Part shown: one piece after another, positions 24,640 to 35,139 of the stretch | How the letters are laid out: the number at the start of each line of letters is the position of its first letter | Numbering within the stretch: the first letter of the stretch is position 1 | From: Deinandra increscens subsp. villosa | Lineage: Eukaryota > Streptophyta > Magnoliopsida > Asterales > Asteraceae | Length of the DNA: 64,000 bases | Direction: 5' to 3' | Assembly (NCBI GenBank): GCA_039602395.1 | Contig: JBCNJP010000006.1 | Coordinates: forward strand, 55,951,502 to 56,015,501 | Position numbers and translations under genes: made by a program | The notes under the pieces: model-generated | The model's database searches: none | What the model saw: only the letters and a program-made list of their open reading frames with translations | What the model was told of the DNA's origin: nothing

Positions 24640-24910
24640 TTCATCTTGTTCAAGTCGTGTATTCACACCTCTGTCACGAATAGAAAGAATCTTGTTTTCT
24701 TTGTCTAGATTAATCTTCATGCCATTGAAAAACCAAAGTCATTTAGATTTCATAACTCAAGACAATGCATAAAATGAAGCAAAAATATAGCACATACAAA
24801 CCTAGATCTCAAGCTTGGTATCATCACCTTCACCTAGTATCTCAGCATGAAACTCAAACATCTCCGCATTGCTGCGTACACTTTTCCTGGACATCGACTT
24901 GGCTTCCCTG
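24640..24910 (-). pseudogene. Captured HSP90-7/GRP94-like gene fragment
   Basis: Minus-strand exon 24908-24800 begins after ttcag| and reads EAKSMSRKSVRSNAEMFEFH, then AEILGEGDDTKLEI and a stop. The next piece (about 24723-24670) reads KINLDKENKILSIRDRGV. Both match the start of the ATPase domain of ER-type HSP90 (endoplasmin, SHEPHERD). Between HAE and LGEGD about 45 residues normally present, including the ATP-contacting helix, are missing. A possible upstream exon at about 25232-25162 reads GLTSDVCMNGPKEKL before a GTAAG donor. The fragment sits inside the CACTA element and cannot encode a chaperone. Confidence 0.75.
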
Positions 24911-25949
24911 AATCGTGATAGAAAACCTCTTAAAATAGCTAACAGTAACACGATCTGGCGATGCGTTCCTTATATGAAATAAAAGGCAATGATATGGCCA
25001 GGAGTCAAGAGTACTAACTCCTGGCTATAAATTCAAAACTTTCCGTTATCTTTTCCTCTAAATTTACCATATCAGATTACTGATATATCTACATACTGGT
25101 TCATTGTCTTATAAACACGTAATACAAGCAAGAAAGAGGAAACACAGTGGAAACTTACCTGGCTTAAAACAGCAGAATCCAACTTTTCTTTTGGCCCGTT
25201 CATGCAAACGTCAGATGTCAAACCTTCATGCAAAGATAAATCGGTTATTGAATCGTTAACACTAGTTATTTGGCCCTAATTTAGAATGCAAACGTCCAAG
25301 AAAACCTTCATGCCGCAGGCACCTTGTGAGCCTCCTGCCCCATTCCAACTGCTTGTGCACCCTGAAACAAAAACGACTATGAAACTAATAAAAGGAAATC
25401 TAATTCGATACAGAAATTTACTAATTAGTTCAAGCTTGTAATTTCATCCGATAGCTAGCAGCATTTACAATGGATCAGAACAGTAACTTCATACATTGTT
25501 TTATCAATTTTCTGTAATTACATCTCAATTACATTCTGAAGCTAAGCAAAGAGATCTAATTCGATTTAGAAATTTAGTAAGTGATTCAAGTTTGCAAGTT
25601 CATTTGATAGATAACAGCATTTGCAATGAATTAGGAACAATAATTTCATATACATATTCTGTTAACACTTTTCTGTAATCACATCTCAATTGCAAATACA
25701 TCTAATTCGACATAGAAATTAACTAACTTATTCAACCTTACAAGTTCATCTGATAGTTGAAAGCATTAACAATGAATCAGAACAATAATTATACATATTA
25801 TGTTAACAATTTACTGTAAATACATCTCACTTGCACAATGAAACTAAGCAAAAGCATCTAATTCGATATAGGAATTTTACTAACTGCTTCAACCTTACAA
25901 GCTAACAGTAATTTCATATACTTTTTTGACAACTTTCTATAATCACAAT

Positions 25950-27200
25950 CTAATTGAACAAAATGAAACTAAAAAAAACTTCTTTCAATTCGCAAATCTG
26001 ACCTGCCCAAGGAAGAGGAAGGCAGTTGTAGGCTTGTAGATGAAAAACAATGCATCATCAATTGCAGTGGTGGATCCAACAGATATGCTCATAGAAACCA
26101 TAGTTTTATCCAAATTAAGACGCAGAAATACATGTTTAAGACCTCGAAAACAAATAGAAGATGAGCTCTTTAAAAAAAATGAATCATTAGCATCGAAAGG
26201 CATGTGATGATTCAGTGAAACCGAAGGAAACACCAGAGACGATGAAGCCACTGTTAAAATAATGCCCCGTCATAAAAGCCCTGAGTTCGACTTTATCATC
26301 CCGGTTCATCACACCAATTGTCTGTAGAATAAACAAACCATACTCTTTGTTCAGTTACCAATTCTACTATCAGAAAATCTAGGTTTTATGAGTTTCAATT
26401 TAGAGTTCATACATTTCAAACTAGGGTTCATGAACTACATGCCTATTTTGATAATAACCACTAAAACTTAGTCACGAGAGAACAATCAACAACAAAAAAT
26501 TAATACACGAACTATTATTACCTGGTGATTAGGATGCGGTGAATGATTAATCCTGACGAGGCGATAAGTATGAAAATTAAAATCACAGCAACGATCATCA
26601 TCAACATCTCAGCCAAGCTCGCAGAAGTCATTCATCTTCGACCTCCAGTACATTTCCACCGCTCTCCTACTTCATCCATATATCTGGTTCTGATCCCCCT
26701 TTGCAACAAAATCCAATAGATACGAACCCTAGTTCCACTGCAGAAGTCAGATACTTGAGTATGTTGAATCCAATGGCGATGATATCAAATCGGAGATCTG
26801 GAACAAAAACATGAAGTTTGGGGTGCAGAAATCGTAGCTGTGAAGTTTCAGAGTTAACACCGCATTCTCTTCCTCTTCGTCGCCAGTTGAAGGTGAGGAG
26901 AGAGACAATTTCTGGGAAGCAGAGAGAGTGTTTGGGGGATTAAGTCGTCGTCACCGTGGATGGTTCTGGAGGTGAGGAGAGAGTCGATTTCTGGGAAGCA
27001 AGAGATTAGGGCAAAAACTTAGCGTAGAGAAATGAGGAGAGAGTATATGGCGGCTAAATGAAATTTTAGGGCAAATTATAGGCGGAAAATGAAAAACAAA
27101 AGACGACAGTTGAAGATGACGCACAATTTTTAAGCGTACTCCGTATTTTTTATTTTTATTTATGACAGATATTTTATGACGCTCATAAATGCGCGTCATC
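25950..27200 (-). other. Gene-start-like sequence in the right half of the CACTA element
   Basis: Minus-strand reading shows alternating exon-like and intron-like stretches, for example QTIGVMNRDDKVELRAFMTG at about 26325-26260 and an open frame at 25985-26251. From 27000 to 26640 there is a pyrimidine-rich leader-like region. No family is recognised. This is probably the 5' side of the captured transcription unit to which the HSP90-like exons belong. Confidence 0.3.
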
Positions 27201-29295
27201 TACCCATAGGATTTTACATTTCTTGACAGTTTTTTTATGACACGTGTTTTTGCGCGTCATTAATCACCGCGTGTCATCGTTCGCGCGTCAAGAAAGACCC
27301 TTTTTCTAGTAGTGTTTAAGATTTACGATTCCCACACTTTAGATATTAGACATAGATACACATAATAAAGAACACACATAATATCATAGAATCGCAGTGA
27401 TTTCGAATAAGAAATAAAGATTTAGGATTTAGATATATGATATACATGTTGCACCCTAAAATGAGAAAGTGGTTATTAATACTCACTACTCTAGTCATCA
27501 TTTGATTGAAGGAATCACCCTTCTAATAATAACAAGAGTTTATATCGCATAATAACCCACAGTAATAAAAGGGGGTATGAGTACTCACCTGATGAGTAAT
27601 ACTGATAACGAGAGATAGCACCGAAAAGTGAAATGTGACAGGCCTTGAGATTATCCTAATGAAATGAGTAGGCTATTTGAATACAAGGAATCCAAATGAC
27701 TAATGTTCTGAGTTCATGGGGTTCTTGAATAGCGTTCTTGTTTATTTAACAAAAAAGTGATTAGTGATAATATGAAGACGCGCTTTCCTATAAGCAAACG
27801 CTCACTCCGAGAATCCCCAGGTAAGTGCGCCAGGTCCCAGTTGGGATTTATGCGACACCCTTACCTATGCCAGAAAACCCAGTGTACAGGCGTTCACCCT
27901 TTCGGTCCGCACATGTTCTAAGTAATTTTGTAAAATAATATTTTATAAAATATAACTTATAATTGTTTATAGTTTTGATTGGCATATATATATTCTTATA
28001 AATAATATATATGTATATATATAATAAAACTCATATATGTATATATATATATATATTTATTAATGTTAAAGGTTTTAAATAAAATACATGTGTATCATAT
28101 ATCATTATGTTACATGTCCATGGCTAAAATTTTAGTCATGATTTTATGTAAATAAGTATTTTTACCAAAATCCCTATTTTCTCATATTTTCAAATAAATG
28201 TCAAACTTGTTTATAGTGAGAAATAAACGTAGGGCTTTTGTTTATGATGATAAATTATGTAATGCTTTAAAATATGAAGTTTCAATTTAACACCAAATGC
28301 CCAATTTTGATAAAACAATGTCAAGAAAATCCAAATTTAGCTCGTTTTTTTTAAATAAATACCAAACGTTCTCAAATCATGAAATTGACTTAGGGGTTTC
28401 TTAAGTTATGTTATTTTGTAGTCCCATACCAAAAATCAGAAGCTAATTCATTACAGATTGGTCGAATTAAGCCAAATATACTCAAGAACCCTAGATTTTA
28501 TGCATTTCTAGAACATAAATCAAACGAGTATATGAACTGAAATTGATAGAGGGCTTTTGTTCTACGTACCAAATAATGTAAAACTGGAGAAAACGAGCTT
28601 CCAACAGCTCCTGGATTGCACGAATTTGAGTGATGAAGTTTCGGACCAAAAAGAGGGTTTTTGAGTGATTGATCTATGAAATTAATGACTGATTTTGAGC
28701 AATGGGAGTTGGTATATATGCTATCAGGGTCGCAAACTAGTGAAGACACGTTGTTGGGTGACTAATCCGCCGAATTGACACGTTTTGGAGTGAAAAACGA
28801 GGCTGCAACACGAAGACAGCCTAGAAACACGTCTGCACGTTTTGGGGCGTACCGTCCAGAAGTTAGACATTTGGGGCGTACCGACCCAAAGTGATTTTGG
28901 CAGATTTACACTTTTAGTCCCTGAAGTTTCATATTATGCAGTTTTGGTCCCTGAACTTTGATAAATTGACACTTTTAACCCCAAAAATTATAAAAATTAC
29001 TTTTATATAATTTCTAACTTTGGGATATGAAATATCATATTTTTATAATTTTCTAGACTTCTGGTTAACACCGAATTTTGCGTCAAAGATCGGATTTTCT
29101 TTATTTCGTATTTTAACCTCAAACTTTCGTGAAACCTTACATTTATTTACTCGTGTGTATAATTGTTATTCCCCACAAACACTATATATGTTTGGTTTGC
29201 TTAAGTTTTCTGGTTTAATGGAAATAAAAATAATTAAAATAGAATTCCGGAATCGGGTCGGATTTAAATGAATATGGATTGACCGAGTTGTCACA

Positions 29296-30205
29296 ATGTT
29301 TTCAAAACGTCAACAACCTTACTATCGGGAGTTTATTACCCAACTAGTTCTTTGGTTCTAAACTAATTGTATGTGATGTGTAAACAATTAAACGAGTATT
29401 CATATATGCCATCACCTTTTCTCGAAATGGTAAACCAATGAAAGAAAAATTTATCAAATATTTTCGAGAAATACCGGCGGTTATTACTTGTGTCGTCGCC
29501 TTAAACCCTTGCATAAATGTGGGTAGGACCGAATCTTTACTTGAAAATATATGTTTTTCTTTGGATTTGTATACCGGCGAACCAAACGTTGCTATAAATA
29601 TGAAAAATAAGTTTAACCAAGATCTTTCAAACTTGTTTGATGTGTATGTTGCTAAATTTGGTTAAAACGTCAACGATTCATGAAAGTATGGGACAACAAA
29701 CACAACATTTGGATGCGGTTTCAAGTAGTGGTAGCATGGACCAGTCTACGGACTTGTACAACATGTTTTCAAACAACAATGTTAAAAGGCAAAGGGGTAA
29801 TACTCCGAGTAGCGAACTCGGAAGGTATGGGGGGGGGCCGATTTTCTATCGGGTATTGGGATTCAAGGTTTTAAAAACTTTGACTTGTTGGCTTGGTGGA
29901 AAGCAAAGGAAGATAGCTTTCCCGTGCTTTCCGTCATGGCCCGAGATTTACTAACGGTCCAAGCTTCCACGGTAGCTTTGGAATCGGCTTTTTCTGTGAG
30001 TGGTAGGGTGATATTGGTGAGGAGGACAAGGCTAAATTCGGCCTCGGTTGAGATGTCTATATGCTTTAGAGATCACTTGGAAAGTGTGGAAAGGATTCAA
30101 AACGTTTCTCCACTAGAAGACGAGCTAGAATATGAAGCGGAGTTGTACGAAGATGAGGTTGCGAGTGGATTAACCGAGGGAATGACCGATGTGGAAGCGG
30201 GATGA
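29296..30205 (+). pseudogene. hAT transposase, C-terminal piece with dimerisation domain
   Basis: Across the third insertion the frame joins CTA CAT GTT TTC AAA and gives FKTSTTLLSGVYYPTSSLVL, typical of hAT proteins. Then come MKEKFIKYF and, from 29885, WWKAKEDSFPVLSVMARDLL and TVALESAFSVSGRV. This is the hAT C-terminal dimerisation region with its conserved WW, P-L-x-x-A-R-D and SAFS-x-x-G-R. Stops at about 29378 and 29663 and a frame change near 29640-29880 show it is not functional. Confidence 0.9.
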
Positions 30206-30960
30206 GATTACTACTTGAGGTCGGGTTCTTCTAGTTCGGGAAAGTAGAACGAAACGACTAAACGAGTACGCGACGAATGCAACACAAGTATGCAACGAAT
30301 AACAAAATAAATTAGTTTTTTTCATGTTTTTCTTTGATGTTTTGACTTTTGAGTTTTAAACTCATTTTATGGTTGTGTTTGATGTTTTGTTATGCTATGG
30401 TTTAAGTTGTGCAATAAAATATGAAGTGTTTTTTTATGTTTTTTACAAGTTTGGTTGTGTTTTTTTTATTAAAAAAAAGAAAGAAAAAATAGCCCAGCTC
30501 GAGCCTAACCGGAAAAACCGGTTACAATTGAACCCGGTTAGGCTCAATAAGAGTAAAGGGTGTGACATGACATTATTCTCATATTACGCCTTGTGAAAAA
30601 ACTTAGGGAAGCGAACATGTTAATGGTTAATGTATAGCTAAAAGGGGAGTGAAGGAAGGAATGTGAAAATTATAATTTTTATGATTTATAAAAGATATTA
30701 AAAATATACATATATTTATATTTATAGACTACCTAAAAGGTCGTATTCTCACAACAAAAGTGAAGAATGTGACCTAACATTTTTCTCATATTACACCTTA
30801 TAGGAAAACTTAGAGAAGTGAACATGTTAATATATAGCTAAAAAGGGGGTATTTAGGGAAGCGAACATGTTAATATATAGCTAAAAGGGGAGTAAAGGAA
30901 GAAATGTGAAAATTATCATTTTTATGATTTATAAAAGAGATATGGAAAGTGCTATAAAAA
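30206..30960. repeat. hAT 3' tail and about 200-bp tandem repeat of the host site
   Basis: 30206-30470 is hAT 3' sequence and 30490-30545 carries ACCGG words. From about 30546, a block with GTGTGACATGACATT and TTCTCATATTAC, then CTTAGGGAAGCGAACATG and TATAGCTAAAAGGG, recurs at about 30765-30950. The pre-insertion copy of the flank (TTTATAGACTACCTAAAAGG, 30720-30740) matches the sequence left of the hAT at 10225-10254. The hAT therefore landed in this repeat. Confidence 0.65.
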
Positions 30961-30982
30961 TAAGGTCATGCTATTAAAACAT

Positions 30983-31230
30983 CCCAAAACTCTGCGTTTT
31001 GGCCAAAACTCTGCGTTTTGGCCTTAATTAATGATATCAGACATTCTAACGCTGCGTTTTATCCAAAACAAGACATTCTAACGCTGCGTTTTATCCAAAA
31101 CGCTGCGTAGTTAACGACATAATCACGACATAATCATTGATCAATCAGTAATTAGGGCTGTACATTTGTCGGTATTCATCTCAAAACTCTGCGTTTTGGC
31201 CAAAACTCTGCGTTTTGAGATGTAAAAAGT
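30983..31230. repeat. Cluster of palindromic AAAACTCTGCGTTTTGG words
   Basis: CCAAAACTCTGCGTTTTGG-type words (inverted CCAAAAC/GTTTTGG arms around 5 bp) occur four times, at about 30985, 31004, 31180 and 31200. The related GCTGCGTTTTATCCAAAAC occurs twice, at about 31050 and 31082. They flank about 100 bp of ordinary sequence. This could be the subterminal structure of a small transposon, but I could not define ends. Confidence 0.6.
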
Positions 31231-31709
31231 ATTTTGTCTTTTCCGCCTGTACAATTAGCTGGTTCGAATATGATTCAAATATAGAAGAGAAGACTGAGAT
31301 ACACAATGGATGTTAATGACGATACATTCCACCATAAAATTCAGAACTCCTTGATGATTTAATTATTATTAACTAAAAGTTCTATCATGAGACCGAACCA
31401 CTATTATGTTGGTGTGATTAACAATTTATAACTTCATTACAGTTATATACGCATGGTTTATCGACAGTCATAAAAATCAATTAATTAGGTACGTACACTG
31501 ATGAGGACAACAAAAACCCAAAATGTAACTAGGGTTGAGCATCTTGCGGGTTTACTCGAAAGAAAACCCAATGAACCGACTCGTACAGGCCCTGACCCAA
31601 AACACACCAAATTGATCCGGTTCTCGGCCCTTGTTTTCACTCCATTCGGTTTTAGTCACATGTTGGATCAGTCCAGTCCTTGACTTATGACCACCTTAGA
31701 TATTGGCGT
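31231..31709. other. Spacer without recognised features
   Basis: AT-rich sequence up to the solo LTR. An open frame at 31501-31683 has no recognisable content. Confidence 0.4.
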
Positions 31710-32791
31710 TGATGTGTTCGGAACGACTCTAAAAATACTATTAAAACCTAGACCTAGACACACCTAATTTTACGAAAATACCTAACTAAACCGAACCCTA
31801 AGGCAAGTGTACATGTCGGATTGTAGCTAAGCTAAGGTAATACCGGGGATATCGAACCCTAGAGACACTCTATAGACAAAACTAAACTTAGACCTAAGAA
31901 TTGAAAATTTAAATAATTGAATTTGGGTTTTTGGAATTTAGGAATTAAATAACTAACTCAACTAAAACTAATAGACAAAAGCAGGAAACTTCGGAGAAAA
32001 TGAGATGCGAAAGGGACACCACCTAAACCTAAACTCCTAATCAAATAGCTAGAAACCGAATTGAAGTCATAAACGTTAAACAATTGTCATAATGGTTTAG
32101 GTGGTGGCGAATTACTTAGCCAACCACCATGGTCACAGCAAGAACACAAATAAACTCTGAGATCTCAACAGTAAACATAGTTTTGAATAAGTGCAAACAA
32201 GAGAACAAAAGATAAAGGTGGAACCGAGTGTGAAATTAATGAAAGTTTGAAGTCCCCGGTCGATCCCTCTTGATCCCAGCCTCTCACAGTCTCTGAAATC
32301 GCCTCTGGAAAACTCTCTTGCCGTCTAGAAGTCGTAATCCCCGAATGGAACCCTAAAACTCGAACTTATATCAAACTGGCTGAGTTTCCGGAAAAACACC
32401 CTCCAAGCGTATCGCTTGGAGGTCTACCCTTTGTAGGCGATACGCGCCGGGCCCGAAAGCGACAAAATAGTCGGGTTTTAACCGACTTTGACTTCGTTGA
32501 CCTACACTCCTCAAGCGTATCGCTTGCATCTCCATCACCAGTAGGCGATACGCCTGCTGCCTTCTGTTCAACATTTCTCTTTCAAAATCTCTCTTTCCAT
32601 CTCTGCTCTTAGCCAACTACCATTGTTGCCACGGGAATTAACCAAGTACCTACAAAATGACTCAAAACACTAGACAAACACATAAGACTCAAACTAAAAC
32701 AAAACAATATAAAACAAACACAAATTGACTCACTTTGACTCAAAAACATAACAAAAGACTTAGGAATTAGGGATGTGTTTGCAACACATCA
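31710..32791 (-). mobile_element. Solo LTR, 1082 bp, TSD GGCGT
   Basis: The ends are inverted: TGATGTGTT at 31710 and AACACATCA at 32791. GGCGT flanks both sides (31705-31709, 32792-32796). A TATA-like TGATATAAG on the minus strand (about 32373-32365) suggests leftward transcription. GCGTATCGCTTG and TAGGCGATACGC words recur four times just upstream, at about 32405, 32436, 32513 and 32542. There is no internal domain. It is a different family from the 2.6-kb LTRs. Confidence 0.85.
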
Positions 32792-32956
32792 GGCGTCTTG
32801 CGGCCCAGCACAAGACTATTCCAAAACCTACAAAGTCGGTTCGTTCTTTAATTCTTGGTTTTTTTTTCATCTTATTTGATTTCGCTCCCATGCAAGATCT
32901 AATCTATGTCGGTCTCCGGTCTTGATGGCTCCAATACTTGATCCATGATCACCTTA

Positions 32957-33228
32957 ATATATTAACATAAGTGTTTTTTAACAACAATCTATCATACTTC
33001 TACTTTTAAACTAAAAAAACTTCTCAAAATGAGTTAAAATATAGTATCTTCCACTAACTCTAGAGGTTTAACAAAAGTGTTAATGTTGTGATTCTTTGTT
33101 AAACCTCTAGAGTTAGTGGAAGATGTTATATTTTGACTCGTTTTGGAAGTTTTTTTAGTTTAAAAGTAGAATTATGATAGATTGTTACAAAAAAAAAAAA
33201 AAAACACACACTTTTGTTAATATGTTTA
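32957..33228. mobile_element. Foldback (hairpin) element
   Basis: Two arms of about 120 bp are inverted copies. The left arm reads ATTAACATAAGTGT, then AACAATCTATCATACTTC, then CTTCCACTAACTCTAGAGG. The right arm repeats these in reverse complement around a short loop at about 33080-33100. The right arm contains an (A)16 tract. There is no coding content. The exact ends and target duplication are not certain. Confidence 0.75.
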
Positions 33229-34460
33229 CTCAATTTTAGCTTGTATCCAGCCTATTGAACATGCGTTGAATTAATCCAACGTGCTTAAGGTACATTTTGA
33301 GTTTAATTAATTTTGATTAAAATATTTATGTATTAATTAATTTGAGTTGAAGTATCTCAAAATTACAAAACCTTTTGACTTCTATAATTGGAACCATCCA
33401 AATGATAAGTTGGTCCGGGGATCTGAACAAGCTAACTAGTAGCCAAACACAATACGACTTATACGATTATTCTATTATTTTTATAATAATTATGTTTGGG
33501 CATGCATATGCATACTCAGATGCATCTCCATGTTTATGTTTATTTAGGGAGGAGGGTTTATTATTGGAGAACACCTAAAAAAGTATAAAGTATAGACATG
33601 ATATGTGAGGTGTATATTTAAAGTGGTTAAATGATAGAAATATCTTCTAATTAATATGGTTCTAATATGGTGATTAAAAAGGTGGATTAATACTAATACA
33701 TGGTGGTAAGATTCAATTCTTCATATGTTGTATAAGGACTTGTCCTTAGTCATGGCGGTGACGCTTAGTTCTCCTTTTTTTGTTTTTAACAGCCGACATT
33801 TTATATATACAAACCACCGAGAAGGTGGAAAAAGGCTAAAGCCTAAAGGGATGTAAGACCCAAAATGATGGTTATTCAATTTAACAATCTCATTTATGGT
33901 TAAAGGGTGAATGTGTAACATGTAATATGTGAAATAGTTGGGTGACATCATATGCTTGTATAAATAAAGGTGGTTGTGGTGGTTATTGAGATTTAACAAT
34001 CTCATTTATGATTAAAGAGTTAATGTCTAAGATGTAATATGTGAGATAGTTGGGTGATATTGCATGCTTGTGTAGAACGAGGTGTTGGTATTTACACTTT
34101 TACTAGTTCAAATGGGTGGTGGATTGCAAATGTCGGGTTGGTAAAATCCTTGGTAAATTAACTAAATTTTACCCGTTTATATATCATGGCTTGGAATTAC
34201 TTTTTTAGATATATGCTAATAATAAATTGTTGGGTGGATTGTAGCCTTGTAGGTATAGCTCGTATGCAATGTGGAATGGATCACGTGTTGGATCACGCAA
34301 ACAAGTCTCGTACGTATTAACGACTAACTTAATTTAAATATGTTATGAGTTTGAAAATGAATTGTTACTGGGTCTGTTATTGTTTTCGTTGATACAACTA
34401 TATGCATTGAAATAAAACCCAATGTGTAAGTAGTTATATTTTATATGGTCATATGAAAAG
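33229..34460. other. Intergenic sequence with a 102-bp tandem duplication
   Basis: No gene is visible. At 33870-34078 a block with TTAACAATCTCATTTATGRT and GATAGTTGGGTGA/AATAGTTGGGTGA occurs twice, at 33891 and 33993, about 85% similar by eye. The remainder is AT-rich. Confidence 0.55.
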
Positions 34461-34469
34461 TGATTTTAA

Positions 34470-35130
34470 GGGAAAAAGACCAAACTAGCCATTTTGACCA
34501 TAATTGTTCTCAAAATAGCCACTTGATAAAGTTTGACTCAAAATAGCCCCCATCAAGAGTCGTCGGCGACCATAGACTAGGATCGCACGACCGTGGCTTC
34601 TGAGCCAATCAGGATGTGCCACGTCACCATATTTCTGACCACGACTGTCCTTTTCTGACAACCACGGTCGTCTCGAGAACCTCCACGGTCGTCTCGAGAA
34701 CCTCCACGGTCGTCTCGAGAACCTCTACGGTCGTCTCGAGAACCTTTATGGTCGTCTCGAGAACCTCTACGGTCGTCTCGAGAACCTCTACGGTCGTCTC
34801 GAGAACCTCCACGGTCGTCTCGAGAACCTCCACGGTCGTCTCGAGAACCTCTACGGTCGTCTCGAGAACCTTTACGGTCGTCTCGAGAACATCTACGGTC
34901 GTCTCGAGAACCTCTACGGTCGTCTCGAGAACCACCACGGTCGCCTCGAGAACCTCCATGGTCGTCTCGAATTAAAAAAAAATATAGGGTCGCCTCGAAA
35001 ACCTCCACGGTCGTCTAGAAGCTCTATGGTCGTCGGCGACCGTGTATCAGTGGCTATTTTAAGGAGAAAAAAAGTCAAAGGTCATTTTGGGGACAAGTGT
35101 GGTCAAAGTGGCTAGTTTGGTCTTTTTCCC
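34470..35130. mobile_element. Mutator-like MITE carrying a minisatellite, 9-bp TSD
   Basis: Terminal inverted repeats GGGAAAAAGACCAAACTAGC (left) and its reverse complement (right) extend about 30 bp nearly perfectly and continue imperfectly. TGATTTTAA flanks it at 34461-34469 and 35131-35139, a 9-bp duplication typical of Mutator elements. Its core is the 21-bp array at 34667-34980, bracketed by CGTCGGCGACC words at about 34560 and 35030. It encodes no transposase. Confidence 0.9.
34667..34980. repeat. 21-bp minisatellite, 15 units in perfect register
   Basis: The unit GGTCGTCTCGAGAACCTCYAC repeats 15 times from 34667 to 34961 with exactly 21-bp spacing and occasional substitutions. Two looser copies follow at 34988 and 35010. 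Because 21 is a multiple of three, three frames stay open across it on the two strands and yield repetitive peptides such as SRDDRRG or RTSTVVS. I regard these as by-products. Confidence 0.95.
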
Positions 35131-35139
35131 TGATTTTAA

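Larger units (their letters stand above)
21589..27314. mobile_element. Non-autonomous CACTA (En/Spm) element
   Basis: The ends are CACTACTACAAAA on the left and TTTTTCTAGTAGTG on the right, the classic CACTA terminal repeat, with TTT duplicated at 21586-21588 and 27315-27317. Both subterminal regions (21608-21830, 27118-27298) are filled with TGACGCGCA / TGCGCGTCA words in both orientations, like TNPA-binding arrays. No TNP2-type transposase is visible. The interior holds gene-like fragments, chiefly on the minus strand, including part of an HSP90-family gene. A Mutator-like MITE lies at 23062-23369. Confidence 0.9.
21008..29295 (-). mobile_element. Solo LTR split by a CACTA element, TSD ATGTT
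   Basis: Ends TGTCACACCCCAACCG (21008) and GAGTTGTCACA (29295) are those of a minus-oriented LTR, with ATGTT on both sides (21003-21007, 29296-29300). Removing the CACTA element (21589-27314) and its TTT duplication leaves about 2.56 kb, the same size as the other Ty3/gypsy-like LTRs here. A TATA-like GGTATATATG lies at 28711-28720. Two copies of TTGGGGCGTACCG lie upstream of it at about 28842 and 28871. Confidence 0.9.
10255..30545 (+). mobile_element. Decayed hAT element, broken by three LTR insertions
   Basis: The left end TAGAGGTGCACAATCC (10255) matches hAT-type terminal repeats. Right after it are many ACCGG/CCGGTT subterminal words (to about 10450). The same words recur at 30500-30545 near the right end. 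The right terminal repeat itself is not visible and has probably been deleted. Removing the three insertions and one TSD copy each leaves about 2.8 kb. The coding pieces (10654-10747, 13358-13584, 20178-21007, 29296-30205) read in one order and join in phase. It is inserted in a short tandem repeat whose second copy lies at about 30720-30960. Confidence 0.8.

Noticed and set aside
34667..34980. Array of short regular repeats resembling a CRISPR
   Set aside because: The units are directly adjacent with no unique spacers, in a plant transposon.
34577..35008. 143-residue repetitive ORF (SRDDRRG repeats) and its antisense partners
   Set aside because: These frames exist because the minisatellite unit is 21 bp, a multiple of three. 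They lie in a MITE core and resemble no protein family.
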